From positions 1,674,001 through 1,738,000 of the forward strand of contig AP018280.1 of the NCBI GenBank assembly GCA_004296455.1: DNA of 64,000 nucleotides, in the 5' to 3' direction. The stretch comes from Calothrix sp. NIES-4101 (GTDB taxonomy: Bacteria; Cyanobacteriota; Cyanobacteriia; Cyanobacteriales; Nostocaceae). Positions within the stretch are counted from its first letter, which is position 1. The number at the start of each line of letters is the position of its first letter. Shown here in pieces: positions 34,961 through 45,595 of this stretch. Made by a program: the position numbers and the translations under genes. Below the pieces are notes generated by a model. The model was given only the letters and a program-made list of their open reading frames with translations. It ran no database searches and had not been told where the DNA came from.

Positions 34961-35584
34961 TTATCGGAAAAAGCTGGTAATCACCCACAGCAGTATGAAG
35001 GTAAACACAGTTGAAAATTGATTTCCCGAAACCTGAAGTAAAGCAACTTGTGGTAAAAAACTGACCAACAACCCACCAGCCACTAAACCAATCACTAATC
35101 CCGAAAAAGTCCATAAAACAGATCTACCGAGGCTATTTTCTTTACGATTTAAGAAAAATACACTCACCCCAACTCCCACCACCAAAGCCAACTGTAAAGC
35201 TTGGTCTCCGCCAGCACGATAAAATAATGCGATCGCACTCAAACCCAAATACCAAACCAAAGGCAAAACCACATCACCAGTCGTTGGCTTATCCAACATG
35301 CGACTAAACCATGTAGATGATTGCTGATGACGCGGCAAACTTTCTTGTGGGGCAGACTGTACAAGACGCTCAGGAAAGCGGATACGTTCTGGTACTTTAA
35401 TTTTGCCTTCTTGGCGCATCCGCAAGCGATCCATTAAAATCGCATCGTAGGCAATTTCAATTACCTCCAAGCGCTTAGCGTCACCATTGTACTGTTCAAG
35501 AAGACGAGTACGATGATTTTGAATTTCTTCAAAGCTAGCGTCTTCCGACACCCCAAGTTGTTCGTAGGGATTTTGATCGCTCAT
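34961..35584 (-). CDS. CPP1-like membrane protein (DnaJ-like)
   Basis: About 207 residues. The N-terminus is a J-domain-like region without the HPD motif (NPYEQLGVSEDASFEEIQNH, about residues 3-60). A basic linker and three or four transmembrane helices (about 108-205) follow. This matches the CPP1-like family; the plant member is a chaperone for protochlorophyllide oxidoreductase. A role in folding or membrane assembly of pigment enzymes is possible but not proven in cyanobacteria. ATG 35584 is preferred to TTG 35593. Confidence 0.82.
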   Translation of the reverse strand: MSDQNPYEQLGVSEDASFEEIQNHRTRLLEQYNGDAKRLEVIEIAYDAILMDRLRMRQEGKIKVPERIRFPERLVQSAPQESLPRHQQSSTWFSRMLDKPTTGDVVLPLVWYLGLSAIALFYRAGGDQALQLALVVGVGVSVFFLNRKENSLGRSVLWTFSGLVIGLVAGGLLVSFLPQVALLQVSGNQFSTVFTFILLWVITSFFR

Positions 35585-36338
35585 GGGAATCAATCACTTT
35601 AGCCTTATTTTTTAGAGGCAATTAAATTTAAAAACAAAACGAAATGTAGGAAGTTTAGATTTTTATAACTCAAAAAATCACTTTTAGCAGATGTTCAGAA
35701 CCTTTAGTTTCGCTTTCAATATCAAAAAATCGCCTTAATCTGTGAACTGTTAAAGCTTGATTTATTTGAAAGTCGAAGACCGTAATTTGACCCTGGCAAT
35801 AGTCATGCCCTAACTGAAATAGTAGCACGAGTCTATTCTGTCAGACTGGTGGTTCTAACTATAGCTACTTTAACATATTGCTATAACTCAGTGTATCCCC
35901 TCATGTCGTTGAGGGATTGGGGCTTTAATCTAGAATTTGAGATAACAATACCTAAAAGGTGAATATTGTGAAATATATGTCTTTAATTTTTTCGGTATGG
36001 CTACTGACCGTACCTTAGTTAAACTTTAAATAATAAACGTAGTAATCATTTGTAGCATCGAGCTGCATATCGATTTAAAATTAAAGCGTTTTAAATTACC
36101 TAGAGACTAGAATAACCTACAGTGTTCTAGATTACTATGAAGATACAGTTAAGATTCGAGCATCTGCCAGGTAAATTACATCCTGTCTTGCTTCTAAATC
36201 CAGATCATGTCTAGAATTATCTAGAAAATCAGGGATTTTGTGTCTTAGGCTTGTAGATTCTTATTACCCCAAAGCGAACATCGTTCCCATTGGTACGGTC
36301 AAATCGCGAACTTAATCCTATAATTTTTGTGCAAAGTG
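35585..36338. other. gap between divergent genes
   Basis: About 750 bp. TCTAGAATTATCTAGA, a near-perfect palindrome, is at 36210-36225, and a CCCTCA/TGAGGG hairpin is near 35897-35915. It probably holds the promoter and leader of the OmpR-type regulator. No gene was found. Confidence 0.4.
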
Positions 36339-37064
36339 ATGGTCATGGCTCCCGCCAAGATTCTTGTTGTTGATGACGACCCTGCGGTTCGGAATTTAAT
36401 TCAACGCTTTCTCAGCAAACAAAGCTACCAGGTAGAAGCTGCCGAAGATGGTAAGTCCGCACTTGCCTTGTTCGAGCAATTCAATCCCGATTTGGTCATT
36501 TTAGATGTAAATTTACCAGATGTGATTGGTTTTAATCTCTGCCAAGAGATGCAAAGCCGCAATGGTGTTTTTGTGTTGATGCTGACTAGTCGCGCCGATG
36601 AAGCTGATAAAATTCGCGGTTTCTCTAAAGGTGCTGACGATTATCTCACCAAACCATTTGGCTTGGGAGAGTTAGAGGTTCGGGTTGCTGCGATCTTAAA
36701 ACGCCAGCGAGTAGTTACTACCGCCGAACAAAAGCGCCTTGTATTTGAGAAGTTGATGATTGATCCTGTTAGACGTGAAGTAACTCTCAATACCCAGCCA
36801 GTACTTTTAACAGCTTTGGAATTTGACTTGTTACATTTTCTTGCCAGCCATCCTGGTCGTGTTTGGCGTAGAGCTGAACTGATTCAGGAAGTATGGGATT
36901 ATGAATATGTTGGCGATCAACGGGTCGTTGATGTTCATATCGGTCAAATTCGCAAAAAAATTGAAGCTGATGCCAGCCAGCCAGCATTAATCCAAACTGT
37001 ACGTGGTGTCGGATATAAATTTGAATGTCCTGCTCAAGTACCGTCTGAAAAATCTCCTATTTAA
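36339..37064 (+). CDS. OmpR-family response regulator
   Basis: About 241 residues. The receiver is canonical: ILVVDDDPAV, phospho-acceptor in LVILDVNLPD, Thr in LMLTSRAD, Lys in YLTKPFG. A winged-helix domain (about 140-235) ends IQTVRGVGYKFE. It should be a phosphorylation-controlled transcription factor. The frame opens with TTG at 36327; ATG 36339 or 36345 is more likely. No kinase gene is adjacent. An inverted repeat (AGCATTGCA/TGCAATGCT) overlaps the stop codon region at 37064-37100. The target is unknown. Confidence 0.87.
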   Translation: MVMAPAKILVVDDDPAVRNLIQRFLSKQSYQVEAAEDGKSALALFEQFNPDLVILDVNLPDVIGFNLCQEMQSRNGVFVLMLTSRADEADKIRGFSKGADDYLTKPFGLGELEVRVAAILKRQRVVTTAEQKRLVFEKLMIDPVRREVTLNTQPVLLTALEFDLLHFLASHPGRVWRRAELIQEVWDYEYVGDQRVVDVHIGQIRKKIEADASQPALIQTVRGVGYKFECPAQVPSEKSPI

Positions 37065-37100
37065 GCATTGCAGTTGCAATTGTCCTCAATTTGCAATGCT

Positions 37101-37594
37101 GAATCTGGCTCAGTCGAAACAGTTACGTTCTATTAAACATTCTTGTGGTTAAGCCGCCGCAAACAAGCAGCTTGTTAAAAACTTTTAATCCAAGTCTAGT
37201 TCTAACTACTTAGCTGAATTCACTGTCCTGCGCTCAAATTTTATCGTATGGAATAAATTTTCTATATAGATTTAATTGCTAGGTTTTAGGAAATAGCTAT
37301 AGCTAGAGATAGCTATTATACCATCATCCATATCACTAGTTAGTCTCAGTTACTGGTAGTTTTAACTACATTAAGCCTGACTGTAACCTGAACATTCTAG
37401 ACAAGTTTCAACAGAATTGGCTTTTCTTTTGACTTGTGAGCAGTTGGATTAATAGTCAAACTCTAGGGTTGTTTTTACTGCTGTTATATTTGTCGGTTTT
37501 CAGGGTGCTATCTTGCTGGCGAGGAATTACATCGATTAGTTACATCACCAATAAAAGAAGATAATAATAATTATCGATTTAGATAAAAATACAA
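37101..37594. other. gap downstream of the OmpR-type regulator
   Basis: About 490 bp ending in a strong terminator. A small inverted repeat (ATAGCTAT/ATAGCTAT type) is near 37296-37318. A 3' leader or small RNA could end at that terminator. No gene is visible. Confidence 0.35.
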
Positions 37595-37623
37595 ATGGGG
37601 CACTCCCAAGAGTGCCCCATTTT
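37595..37623. terminator. strong bidirectional terminator
   Basis: AATGGGGCACTC and GAGTGCCCCATT form a perfect 12-bp stem around a short CCAA loop, with TTT on both strands. It serves the DUF2811 gene (minus) and anything transcribed from the left. Confidence 0.85.
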
Positions 37624-37758
37624 GATTTATTGATTGATAAGTTTATTGAGAACAGCACCAAAATTACTAAAAATCAAGCTAAAAATATAAAACTTAGCAA
37701 AGTCAACTAGATATTAGAAGTGCTGAATTAGGAACACTGATTTCAGAATTAGTGGTAT

Positions 37759-37956
37759 TTAGGAGTGCTGAAACAGCGTTTCCAGATAGACGCGGGCGCA
37801 AGAGCGATCGCTTTCACCATTCTGAAGTAAAAACAGCGACAAAGCCGCCGTTAACACTCGGTTTTGATCCCAGTCAGGATGAGCATCAAGGTAAGTCTTG
37901 AGGGATTCGTGGAGGGTTTCCGGAATTTCTGTAAATAAGCTAACTGTTGCGTTCAT
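37759..37956 (-). CDS. DUF2811 small protein
   Basis: A 65-residue cyanobacterial protein of the DUF2811 family (VSLFTEIPETLHESLKTYLD, then HPDWDQNRVLTAALSLFLLQ). The fold resembles a ribbon-helix-helix-like small regulator, but no DNA-binding role is known. ATG 37956 follows a GGAG site and matches the family; the frame also opens at 37971. It is monocistronic. Confidence 0.75.
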   Translation of the reverse strand: MNATVSLFTEIPETLHESLKTYLDAHPDWDQNRVLTAALSLFLLQNGESDRSCARVYLETLFQHS

Positions 37957-38259
37957 ACCAAGGTTCTCCATTGAAGTCCATCAACTTTTTGTTCCTTGCT
38001 TGTAGCCTGTTGTGTGGCAAAATCCAAACTTTCTGTTTCTCCGGTTTTTTGTGGCAACCGTAATCGTAAATTTACACAGCGACCCAACGGACTAAAAATG
38101 CAAGCCGATTTATTGTGCGGCAAGAGGGGGGAGGTTTGTCAATGCTGCGAAATGTTACAAGAGAATTTATAAAGAATAAATATTTACGTAACAATAAGCC
38201 CTTTAGCCCTATTTATTTTACTTTACTTTACAAAAACTCAGTATCTCGCAGCAAAGACC

Positions 38260-38358
38260 TGTGGATGAGGGCAAATCCCCAGTAAGAGACAAACAGCTTA
38301 TTGAACCGTAAAAAGGCTGTGGAAAACTAGCAAATATCTGTGGAAATCTTGTGGAATG
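38260..38358. promoter_or_regulatory. cluster of DnaA-box-like motifs
   Basis: Four TGTGGA-containing nonamers lie in 100 bp: TGTGGATGA (38260), TGTGGAAAA (38318), TGTGGAAAT (38339) and TGTGGAATG (38350). TGTGGAAAA is the complement of TTTTCCACA, the cyanobacterial DnaA box. Two more TGTGGCAA motifs are at 38013 and 38050, and an AT-rich block lies at 38160-38240. The surrounding gap (37972-38633) has no gene. This could be a DnaA-controlled region; origin function is unproven. Confidence 0.35.
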
Positions 38359-38633
38359 GGTGAGGAAAATTTGAGTAAATAATAAGAATTACAAAAACAT
38401 AACTTTTATTTAACGTAGCCATAGTCAAACTTATATTTTCAGTAGCGAGTTGCGATCGCGCTAAATTCACAAAAATCGATTGTGAAGACTAATTACTAGT
38501 TTCACGCAGATATATATATTACCAACTAACATCCGTAACCTGGTAAATAAACTCTCGTTAAAAGCATGGTGTGAGGACTGGAAGAACAGGTAAGCAAATT
38601 GTAGAAACGCGATCGCGTTTCTACAAATAATCT

Positions 38634-40382
38634 TTATACTTTGGCTGAGACGGCACGTTGCAGGTTCGCAAAGGCACGATTGTAATCCAAAATAGCCGTG
38701 ACACGATTACCTTGAGCGCGGGTAAGATCATTCTCCGCCGCAATGACATCGGTTTGCGTCCCAACTCCAGCTTGAAACCGTAGCCTTGCCAGTCGTAATG
38801 CTTCCTGTGCTTGCTCTACGGCTGCTGTTGCTGTTTGTACATTTTCTAAATTCGACTGCAACTGCGCGTAGTATTGTTCAACTTCAAAGCGAATTTGGTT
38901 ACGTTGGTTGGTGAAATTACTTTCCGCGATCGCAATATTAGCTTTTGCTTGAGATGCTTGGGCTTTTGCTGCACCTCCGTCGAATATATTCCAGCGTGCT
39001 TTCACACCGACTGAATAACCATCGGTAACGCCAGTATTATCGTTATATTGGTCTAACACATCATAGGTTGCAACTAATGCTACTTGTGGCCCTAGTTGTG
39101 ATAGAGCAAACTTGCGTCTTTGTTCGCCGATATTGCGTTCAGCTAACCTTTGTTGGAGTTCTTGACGATATTGGTAGGCATTGACAATGCTTTCCTCCAA
39201 GGATTGCTGCCACAACCCGGCAATTTTTACTGATTCAGCAGTACTGATATTAACTGTTTGTGGCAAATTTAACAGCGACACTAATTGTCTTTGGGAAATT
39301 TGCTGGCGGGAACGCGCATTGGTATAATCTTGTTGGGAATTAGCTAAATTCACTTGCGATCGCAAAACATCAAATTTAGTGCCGACTCCCGCCCGTTCAA
39401 GTGCTTGAGCATCCCGTAAACTTGCTTGAGCATTCTCCACCGCCGCCGCCGAAATTCTTAATTGTTCATCAGCAGCTTGCAAGTCATAGTAACGTGTTGT
39501 GACGCTGAGGCGAATTTCTTGAAACCTTGTCTCGACATCTAACTCGCTAATTTTCACTCTTTCTTTTGCTTCGCGAATACTTGCCGAACGACGACCAGAT
39601 GTATAAATGTTGTAGTTAATCTCCGCCTGCCCGGTAAATGCGGTTCTGGCTTTATCACTACCAGGAGGAGCTATACCCGAATTAACAGATAAACTATCTT
39701 GGGCAGATTTACTTTCTGTGAGGCTCCCATTGATCCCAAAAGTTGGGTAGAGTGCCGCTTCAGCTTCCTTTAACCCTGCACGACTACGTTCTAATTCTAA
39801 AATTGCAGTTTTTAATTGTGGGTTGCTGTTACGGGCAATTTCTAGAGCTTGTTCGAGAGTAAGAGGTTGATTTTCCCGAATTTGCACTTCTTCCGGTTTA
39901 CTAGGAACAAGCAAAGGAGAGGAATTCCCTTCATGCTGATGTTTTTTCCCGTGAGAACCAGATTTTTTCTCAGAATTGCGAGAAGGCTGCAACTTGATTG
40001 GTTGCTTTTTCGGCTGTAACTTCTCTCCCTCAACATGAGATTTTTTTTCGGCATCGGGAGAATTATTGGGCTGTAATACCTCTTTCTGAGAAGGAGATTT
40101 TTCGTGATGGGACTTTTCTGGTTGGTTAGTCACATTGGCATCAGCAGCAGAAAAAGCAGGAGGAGGAACAGGAATTGCTACAGGTAGTAAATCTGCCGCT
40201 TTGCCTGGGGATGTAGTGTTGGCAGGGTTTTCCCCTAAGTTCTTCTGCACCACCGATAAATTCTTAGCCTCAGCGCCTTGAGCTGATGTGGGGATACAAA
40301 TTGCGATCGCAATACTCCAAAATAGAAACTGGGGAGCAAATGCAATCCTAGAAGAATGCAGAAGAAATCTAGAAAAATTCAT
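38634..40382 (-). CDS. TolC-family outer membrane channel
   Basis: About 582 residues. A signal peptide (FLFWSIAIAICIPTSAQGAEA, 21 with its edges; cleavage after QGA) is followed by an unusual Pro/Lys/Ser-rich, low-complexity segment (about 50-170). Two TolC/OEP repeats then span about 175-580 (LTLEQALEIARNSNPQLKTA; ARLRFQAGVGTQTDVIAAEN). Such channels complete type I secretion and efflux. It could serve the C39/HlyD exporter of this window, though it is 30 kb away. ATG 40382 is chosen since the longer frame starts with TTG. Confidence 0.88.
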   Translation of the reverse strand: MNFSRFLLHSSRIAFAPQFLFWSIAIAICIPTSAQGAEAKNLSVVQKNLGENPANTTSPGKAADLLPVAIPVPPPAFSAADANVTNQPEKSHHEKSPSQKEVLQPNNSPDAEKKSHVEGEKLQPKKQPIKLQPSRNSEKKSGSHGKKHQHEGNSSPLLVPSKPEEVQIRENQPLTLEQALEIARNSNPQLKTAILELERSRAGLKEAEAALYPTFGINGSLTESKSAQDSLSVNSGIAPPGSDKARTAFTGQAEINYNIYTSGRRSASIREAKERVKISELDVETRFQEIRLSVTTRYYDLQAADEQLRISAAAVENAQASLRDAQALERAGVGTKFDVLRSQVNLANSQQDYTNARSRQQISQRQLVSLLNLPQTVNISTAESVKIAGLWQQSLEESIVNAYQYRQELQQRLAERNIGEQRRKFALSQLGPQVALVATYDVLDQYNDNTGVTDGYSVGVKARWNIFDGGAAKAQASQAKANIAIAESNFTNQRNQIRFEVEQYYAQLQSNLENVQTATAAVEQAQEALRLARLRFQAGVGTQTDVIAAENDLTRAQGNRVTAILDYNRAFANLQRAVSAKV

Positions 40383-40977
40383 ATCTGGTGCTTTGTAGAG
40401 GTATGTCAGCAATTGGTGCAAAACAGATTTGAACGAACTTCAAGGAATGCAAAATTTTTCCAAGCAACGATAAACTTGGAAAATCAAATCAAAAGAATTA
40501 AATCAATCTGTTAACTGGTTTGGAGGGATGCACAAACAAGAGGCGACAAATAATAAGCTAATGTCAACTGATATGCTTAACTGTTAACCATTAACCGTTA
40601 AACATTGTTGCTATTTTGCTTGATATTAGCTAGCGCATTTTGTGGATATCAACACGCATAGCTAAATTTATTTAAGTCTATATTTAGCAAAGCCAGACTT
40701 TCCATTAAATTTTTACTGTGAGAAAGAATGGAAATTAGTGATTGCAGAAGATACGCACAAGTAATACCAATTTTCCCAAACAAAGTAACAGACGGTGACG
40801 AGGGGACTTAGTTTAGGTGTTGCCAGATTTTGGAGAAATGATATAACAATTACCTTTTTCCCTGCTGTCTTTGCGTCTTCATCTTCCCAGATATGTAACA
40901 TTTTGCTGTCGTCAATAGCTGAGATAGTTTAAGCTAGCTGAAAGATTGTTTGATTTTGTGGCAATAGAGGGGGTACT
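40383..40977. other. gap between tolC and the TPR gene
   Basis: About 595 bp between divergent genes. A run of TTAAC-type repeats (GTTAACCATTAACCGTTAA) is at about 40582-40600. Nothing else is supported. Confidence 0.4.
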
Positions 40978-41850
40978 GTGTCAAAAAAAACTGGTTTAAT
41001 TTCTCTCTTGGTTGTCTGTAGCTTGTGGGTAATGCCGAAAACAGCTTCCGCGCAAGCACTGATACCTCATACCGTGCAACTAGATGCAGCGAAACTAGAA
41101 AAACAAGGTTTAAGCCTAGCTCAAGAAGCAGCTTCATTAGGGCAGTTTCAACAATATGAGTTAGCTTTACCGCGAGCCAAATTAGCATCACAACTTGCAC
41201 CTAAGAGCGATCGCGTTTGGTTCCTGTTAGGCGGTTTATACCTACAAACCAAAGATTACAATAATGCGATCGCATCTCTCAAAAAAGCTCAAGGACTTAA
41301 CCCTAAAAATGCTGATGTCCAGTTTGCCCTGGGTTCAGTACATTTCCAACAGCAAAAATATCTAGAAGCCAGCAACTTCTATATGGCTGGTTTAAAGTTA
41401 AAGCCCAACGATCCCGAAGGGCTATTTGATTTAGGCAATGCTTATTATATGCTGGGCAAATTACCCGATGCGATCGCTCAATACAATCAAGCTGTCGCTC
41501 AAAACAAAAAATTCTGGCCCGCCATTAATAACATTGGTTTAATTAAGTACGAACAGGGTGATACACAAACCGCCGTTAAACAATGGCAATCTGCTGTTGC
41601 TCTAGACAAACAAGCCGCAGAACCTTTAATGGCATTAGCCGTTGCTTCCTATACCAGAGGAAATCAACAACAGGGTATTGCATTGGGCGAACAAGCACTT
41701 CGCATTGATAGCCGTTATGCTGACTTAGATTTTCTCAAACAAAATCTTTGGGGTAGCCGTTTACTCAGTGATACCAAAAAATTCATTGAATCACCCCGCA
41801 TTCAAGCCGCTATTCAACAACGTGAAAGTCAATCTGCCCCCAAACAGTAG
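40978..41850 (+). CDS. secreted TPR protein
   Basis: 290 residues with a signal peptide (LLVVCSLWVMPKTASAQA, cleavage near residue 26) and five or six tetratricopeptide repeats (about 50-260; VWFLLGGLYLQTKDYNNAIA, VQFALGSVHFQQQKYLEASN). It is probably a periplasmic or thylakoid-lumen scaffold; TPR proteins of this kind assist photosystem or envelope assembly. The start is GTG at 40978. A strong terminator follows. Confidence 0.82.
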   Translation: MSKKTGLISLLVVCSLWVMPKTASAQALIPHTVQLDAAKLEKQGLSLAQEAASLGQFQQYELALPRAKLASQLAPKSDRVWFLLGGLYLQTKDYNNAIASLKKAQGLNPKNADVQFALGSVHFQQQKYLEASNFYMAGLKLKPNDPEGLFDLGNAYYMLGKLPDAIAQYNQAVAQNKKFWPAINNIGLIKYEQGDTQTAVKQWQSAVALDKQAAEPLMALAVASYTRGNQQQGIALGEQALRIDSRYADLDFLKQNLWGSRLLSDTKKFIESPRIQAAIQQRESQSAPKQ

Positions 41851-41958
41851 GAATCTGGGGAGACATCAACACATCAGTATGTTAATCTCCATGTCTCTCC
41901 CCCATTCCCCTATTGATTTATTACACACAAAATAGTACATATATATTGTAAAAATAGA

Positions 41959-41995
41959 AAGCAGTAGCCCGATAGGTTTTTGGGCTACTGCTTCT
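41959..41995. terminator. bidirectional terminator between convergent genes
   Basis: AAGCAGTAGCCC (41959-41970) pairs perfectly with GGGCTACTGCTT (41982-41993). It lies between the TPR gene and the CheY gene, which converge on it. Confidence 0.8.
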
Positions 41996-42098
41996 TAAGC
42001 AACATGTGATTTGGGAGGATATCAGTACGACATTATTTTCAGAAATTTTGACAAGAATCAGAAACCATGACTTAATCTTGCTATCTCAGTTGGAGTTG

Positions 42099-42503
42099 CT
42101 AATTGTTGTTTTGGGGTAAGAGTGCCACGATTTGGTCAACAAACTGTTGATGATCAACAACGGGTTTAGAGATGTAGGCATCCGCACCACTCTGCTTGAG
42201 AAAGCTCTCGCGATCGCCTTCCATTGCATGTGCTGTCACCAAAATAATTGGCAAGGAAGATGTTTGTGGATCAGATTTCAACATTTGTGTAATTTTGATA
42301 CCATCAACAGACTTGCCTTGGTACACACTCCGTGACAAAGAAACATCCATCAAAATGATGTCAGCTTCTCCTGCTTGGGCAATTTTCATGACCTCTTCCA
42401 CATTTTCCGTATGTTTGACATCCAAGCCGCCCCGCTTGGTCAAAATTTTGGAAAAAACGCGGGCATTAATTAGATCGTCTTCGACAATCAGAACAGTTTT
42501 CAT
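42099..42503 (-). CDS. CheY/DivK-like response regulator
   Basis: A 134-residue single-domain receiver: VLIVEDDLIN, phospho-acceptor in IILMDVSLSR, Thr in LVTAHAMEGD, Lys in ISKPVVD. An extended loop (SRSVYQGKSVDG) after the phosphorylation site is slightly unusual. There is no output domain. ATG 42503 is preferred to TTG 42509. No kinase is adjacent. Confidence 0.87.
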   Translation of the reverse strand: MKTVLIVEDDLINARVFSKILTKRGGLDVKHTENVEEVMKIAQAGEADIILMDVSLSRSVYQGKSVDGIKITQMLKSDPQTSSLPIILVTAHAMEGDRESFLKQSGADAYISKPVVDHQQFVDQIVALLPQNNN

Positions 42504-42752
42504 GAGCAATTCGCTTGTTAAGGTGAAGGGGGGATGACCGCCTGATTAGAAACAGTCACGATCTCCTTGTTTATTAATCCATATGTTTCCCCGTCATCAA
42601 GGATAATACTACTGCTTTTTATCCTTGAAGTATCAAAATTTTGTGTTTAAGCACAATTCATCCGCTATGCTGTGGTTCAATAGTGCTTAATTTCAGCCCT
42701 TTTCTGACTCAAGTGACAGCTTTCTGTGTAGTTAAATTTCAGGTAACAACTC

Positions 42753-45260
42753 ATGGCAAAACAGTTAAACCTTCTCTCTACGGGACAGGTAATCACCACA
42801 GCCCTGCATACTGAGATGCAACGGTCTTATCTTGAATATGCCATGAGTGTGATTGTCGGGCGAGCGTTACCCGATGTCCGCGATGGCTTAAAACCTGTTC
42901 ACCGCCGTATTTTATATGCGATGCATGAACTTGGTTTGACCCCAGAACGTCCTTATCGAAAATGTGCCCGTGTAGTTGGGGATGTTCTTGGTAAGTACCA
43001 CCCCCACGGTGACCAGTCGGTTTACGATGCTTTGGTACGGTTGGTACAGGATTTTTCTTGTCGTTATCCCCTACTGGCTGGACACGGAAACTTTGGTAGT
43101 GTTGATAACGACCCTCCGGCGGCGATGCGATATACGGAAACTCGTCTTGCAGCTATCGGTCATGAGGGGATGCTGACGGAAATTGGTGAGGAGACTGTCG
43201 ATTTTATTGGTAACTTCGATAACTCACAGCAAGAACCCACCGTTTTACCAGCGCAATTACCATTTTTAATTTTGAATGGTTGTGCAGGGATTGCTGTTGG
43301 TATGGCAACCAATATTCCGCCCCATAATTTGAATGAAATTGTCGATGGCTTGATTGCGCTCATTGATAATCCGGAGTTAACCGATGAAAAATTGTTTACA
43401 TTCATTCCTGGTCCCGATTTCCCCACAGGTGGTGAAATTGTTGGTATTTCCGGGATTCGGGAGGCTTATACTACGGGTAAGGGTAGTATAGTTTTACGCG
43501 GAATTGCCAAAATTGAAGAAGTGGCTGGAGCTAAAGGCAAAAATCGCCGCACAGCAATTATTGTCACTGAATTACCATATCAAGTTAATAAGGCTGGTTG
43601 GATTGAAAAAGTTGCCGAACTTGTGAACCAGGGACGGTTGAATGGAATTTCCGATATCCGCGACGAAAGTGATAGAGAAGGTATGCGGGTAGTTATTGAA
43701 CTCAAACGCGATACTAATCCCCAGGAAATTTTGGGAAATCTCTATCACCAAACTGCCCTGCAAACGAATTTTGGGGCGATTCTGTTAGCGATTGTGAATG
43801 GACAACCCCGGCAACTCAGTTTACGAAATCTGTTACAAGAATTTTTAGATTTTCGTGAGCAAACTCTCAGTCGCCGCTATCGTTACGAGTTGGGTAAAGC
43901 TGAAAATCGTGCCCATTTGGTGGAAGGTTTACTCAAGGCTTTAGCAAATTTAGATGAAGTAATTACGATTTTGCGCCAAGCTCCCGATGGTAGCACAGCC
44001 AAAATCACCCTCATTAGTCGGTTGGAATTAACTGAAGTCCAAGCTGATGCTATTTTAGCAATGCCTTTGCGTCGCCTCACTGGTTTAGAACAGCAAAATC
44101 TTCAACGTGAATTTGATGAACTTTCCGAGCAAATCGTCAATTTGCAGAGATTATTGAGCGATCGCAAGGAATTACTCAAGTCTTTGAAAAAAGATTTGCG
44201 TACCCTCAAACGTAAATTTGGTGATGAACGTCGCACTAAAATCATCACCGAAGAAATTAGGGTACAGCGCAAAGGCATCAAGGGTGAAGGTGATGAGGAT
44301 GACGAGAATCCCAAATTCAGAACCCAAAATCCCAAATTAGATGCGCCTCCCGAAGATGCTATCCTCGAACTCACCCATCGCGGTTATGTGCGACGCAATC
44401 AACCCAATGGCAAAAAATCAAAAGTTGATCACAGTGCTTCCGAAAACGACTTTACTCTGTTAACAACCCAAACCAATACCCACAAAGAATTATTAATTAT
44501 CACCACAGGAGCTAAAGTTTATCCCATTAGTGTCGGTGATATCCCCCTTTCTACCGGACGCAACGTTCGAGGCACCCCACTGATTACCTTATTAAGTAAC
44601 ACCGCTCGAGAAGCAACCGAAGGCATTCTTACCCGCTTCATGCAACCAGAAAAACCTGAAGGCGAGATGATTTTGCTGACGAAACAAGGACGCATCAAAC
44701 GCTTATCTCTATCGGAATTTACTACCCTTACCCGTCGCGGCATCACCATTACAAAACTTAAGGAAGATGACGAATTATTACAAACTCAATTTACAAACAC
44801 TGGAGAACAAGTAATTTTAGCTAGTTCCGGTGGACGTTTATTGCGAATAACAGTGAATGAGGAGCAACTGCCAATTATGGGACGCACCGCAATGGGCGTG
44901 CAAGGAATGCGCTTGCGTCTCAACGAAGCAATGGCTGGCTGTGTTAGCTTTAAAACCGCAGATAAAGTATTACTAGTTACCCGACAAGGATATGCCAAAC
45001 AACTACCAGTAAGTAATGTGCGATCGGCTAACCGAGGTGATATTGGCATTCAGGTTTGTAAATTTACCAATAAAGCTGACGCTTTAGCAGGAATTACACT
45101 CTTTAATCCAGAATCAGAAGTCGCATTAATTACTAATCAGCAACGAGTAGTGCGTTTGGCGCTGAATACTGTCACTGCATCTGGTCGCGATAGTCTGGGT
45201 GAAAGTGTTATCCAACTTAACCGGGATGAAAAAATTATCTCTGTTGTTGAGATACCATAA
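42753..45260 (+). CDS. type IIA topoisomerase subunit A (GyrA/ParC family)
   Basis: 835 residues. The DNA-breaking core (about 1-500) has catalytic Tyr127 in PAAMRYTE and the quinolone-region motif [17 protein letters not shown], with Gln at the position of E. coli GyrA Ser83. The C-terminal beta-pinwheel blades (GYVRR, GRIKRL, GRLLRI, GYAKQL, QRVVRL) follow. A linker near residue 530 is acidic and repeats NPKF/NPKL. No canonical GyrA box (QRRGGKG) is visible; QPNGKKS stands in its place. This suggests the second, ParC-like cyanobacterial paralogue and not the main gyrase subunit. Confidence 0.88.
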   Translation: MAKQLNLLSTGQVITTALHTEMQRSYLEYAMSVIVGRALPDVRDGLKPVHRRILYAMHELGLTPERPYRKCARVVGDVLGKYHPHGDQSVYDALVRLVQDFSCRYPLLAGHGNFGSVDNDPPAAMRYTETRLAAIGHEGMLTEIGEETVDFIGNFDNSQQEPTVLPAQLPFLILNGCAGIAVGMATNIPPHNLNEIVDGLIALIDNPELTDEKLFTFIPGPDFPTGGEIVGISGIREAYTTGKGSIVLRGIAKIEEVAGAKGKNRRTAIIVTELPYQVNKAGWIEKVAELVNQGRLNGISDIRDESDREGMRVVIELKRDTNPQEILGNLYHQTALQTNFGAILLAIVNGQPRQLSLRNLLQEFLDFREQTLSRRYRYELGKAENRAHLVEGLLKALANLDEVITILRQAPDGSTAKITLISRLELTEVQADAILAMPLRRLTGLEQQNLQREFDELSEQIVNLQRLLSDRKELLKSLKKDLRTLKRKFGDERRTKIITEEIRVQRKGIKGEGDEDDENPKFRTQNPKLDAPPEDAILELTHRGYVRRNQPNGKKSKVDHSASENDFTLLTTQTNTHKELLIITTGAKVYPISVGDIPLSTGRNVRGTPLITLLSNTAREATEGILTRFMQPEKPEGEMILLTKQGRIKRLSLSEFTTLTRRGITITKLKEDDELLQTQFTNTGEQVILASSGGRLLRITVNEEQLPIMGRTAMGVQGMRLRLNEAMAGCVSFKTADKVLLVTRQGYAKQLPVSNVRSANRGDIGIQVCKFTNKADALAGITLFNPESEVALITNQQRVVRLALNTVTASGRDSLGESVIQLNRDEKIISVVEIP

Positions 45261-45504
45261 CTTAGATAAATTAGAGTAGCAAAATATACTACTTGTGGGA
45301 AATAGTTCCTTTCTTCCCGGTAACTCCCTAGTTCATGTTGCTGGGTGGAGGGGAGCTATTTAGCATGACTAGAAAGCTCTCACAGATATAATGCCTTCGA
45401 TAATCTGATTTATGAAGTTTTGTATTAGCACAGATTATTGAAAGTAGCTATCAATAAATATGATTAAATTGGCGAATATCATCAATATATAAATACATAA
45501 TTAA

Positions 45505-45565
45505 TATGTAAATGCATGTAACAACGAGCAAAAGTTTGTTATATTAATTTACATAAGGTTACAAA
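45505..45565 (+). promoter_or_regulatory. two HLR1-like elements upstream of the hli gene
   Basis: TTTACATAAGGTTACAAA at 45548-45565 fits the HLR1 consensus (two GTTACA-type half-sites, 2-bp spacer) at every defined position. A second copy on the minus strand, GTTACATGCATTTACATA (45522-45505), has one mismatch. HLR1 is the RpaB binding site of high-light genes. The first lies 30 bp before the ATG, so it probably overlaps the promoter or leader. Confidence 0.65.
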
Positions 45566-45595
45566 GATTAACTAACCGATTTTGGAGTACTACTT

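Noticed and set aside
37972-38633. Chromosomal origin of replication
   Set aside because: DnaA-box-like motifs are present, but no dnaA, dnaN or other origin-linked gene is near and no skew can be computed here. Kept only as a regulatory candidate.
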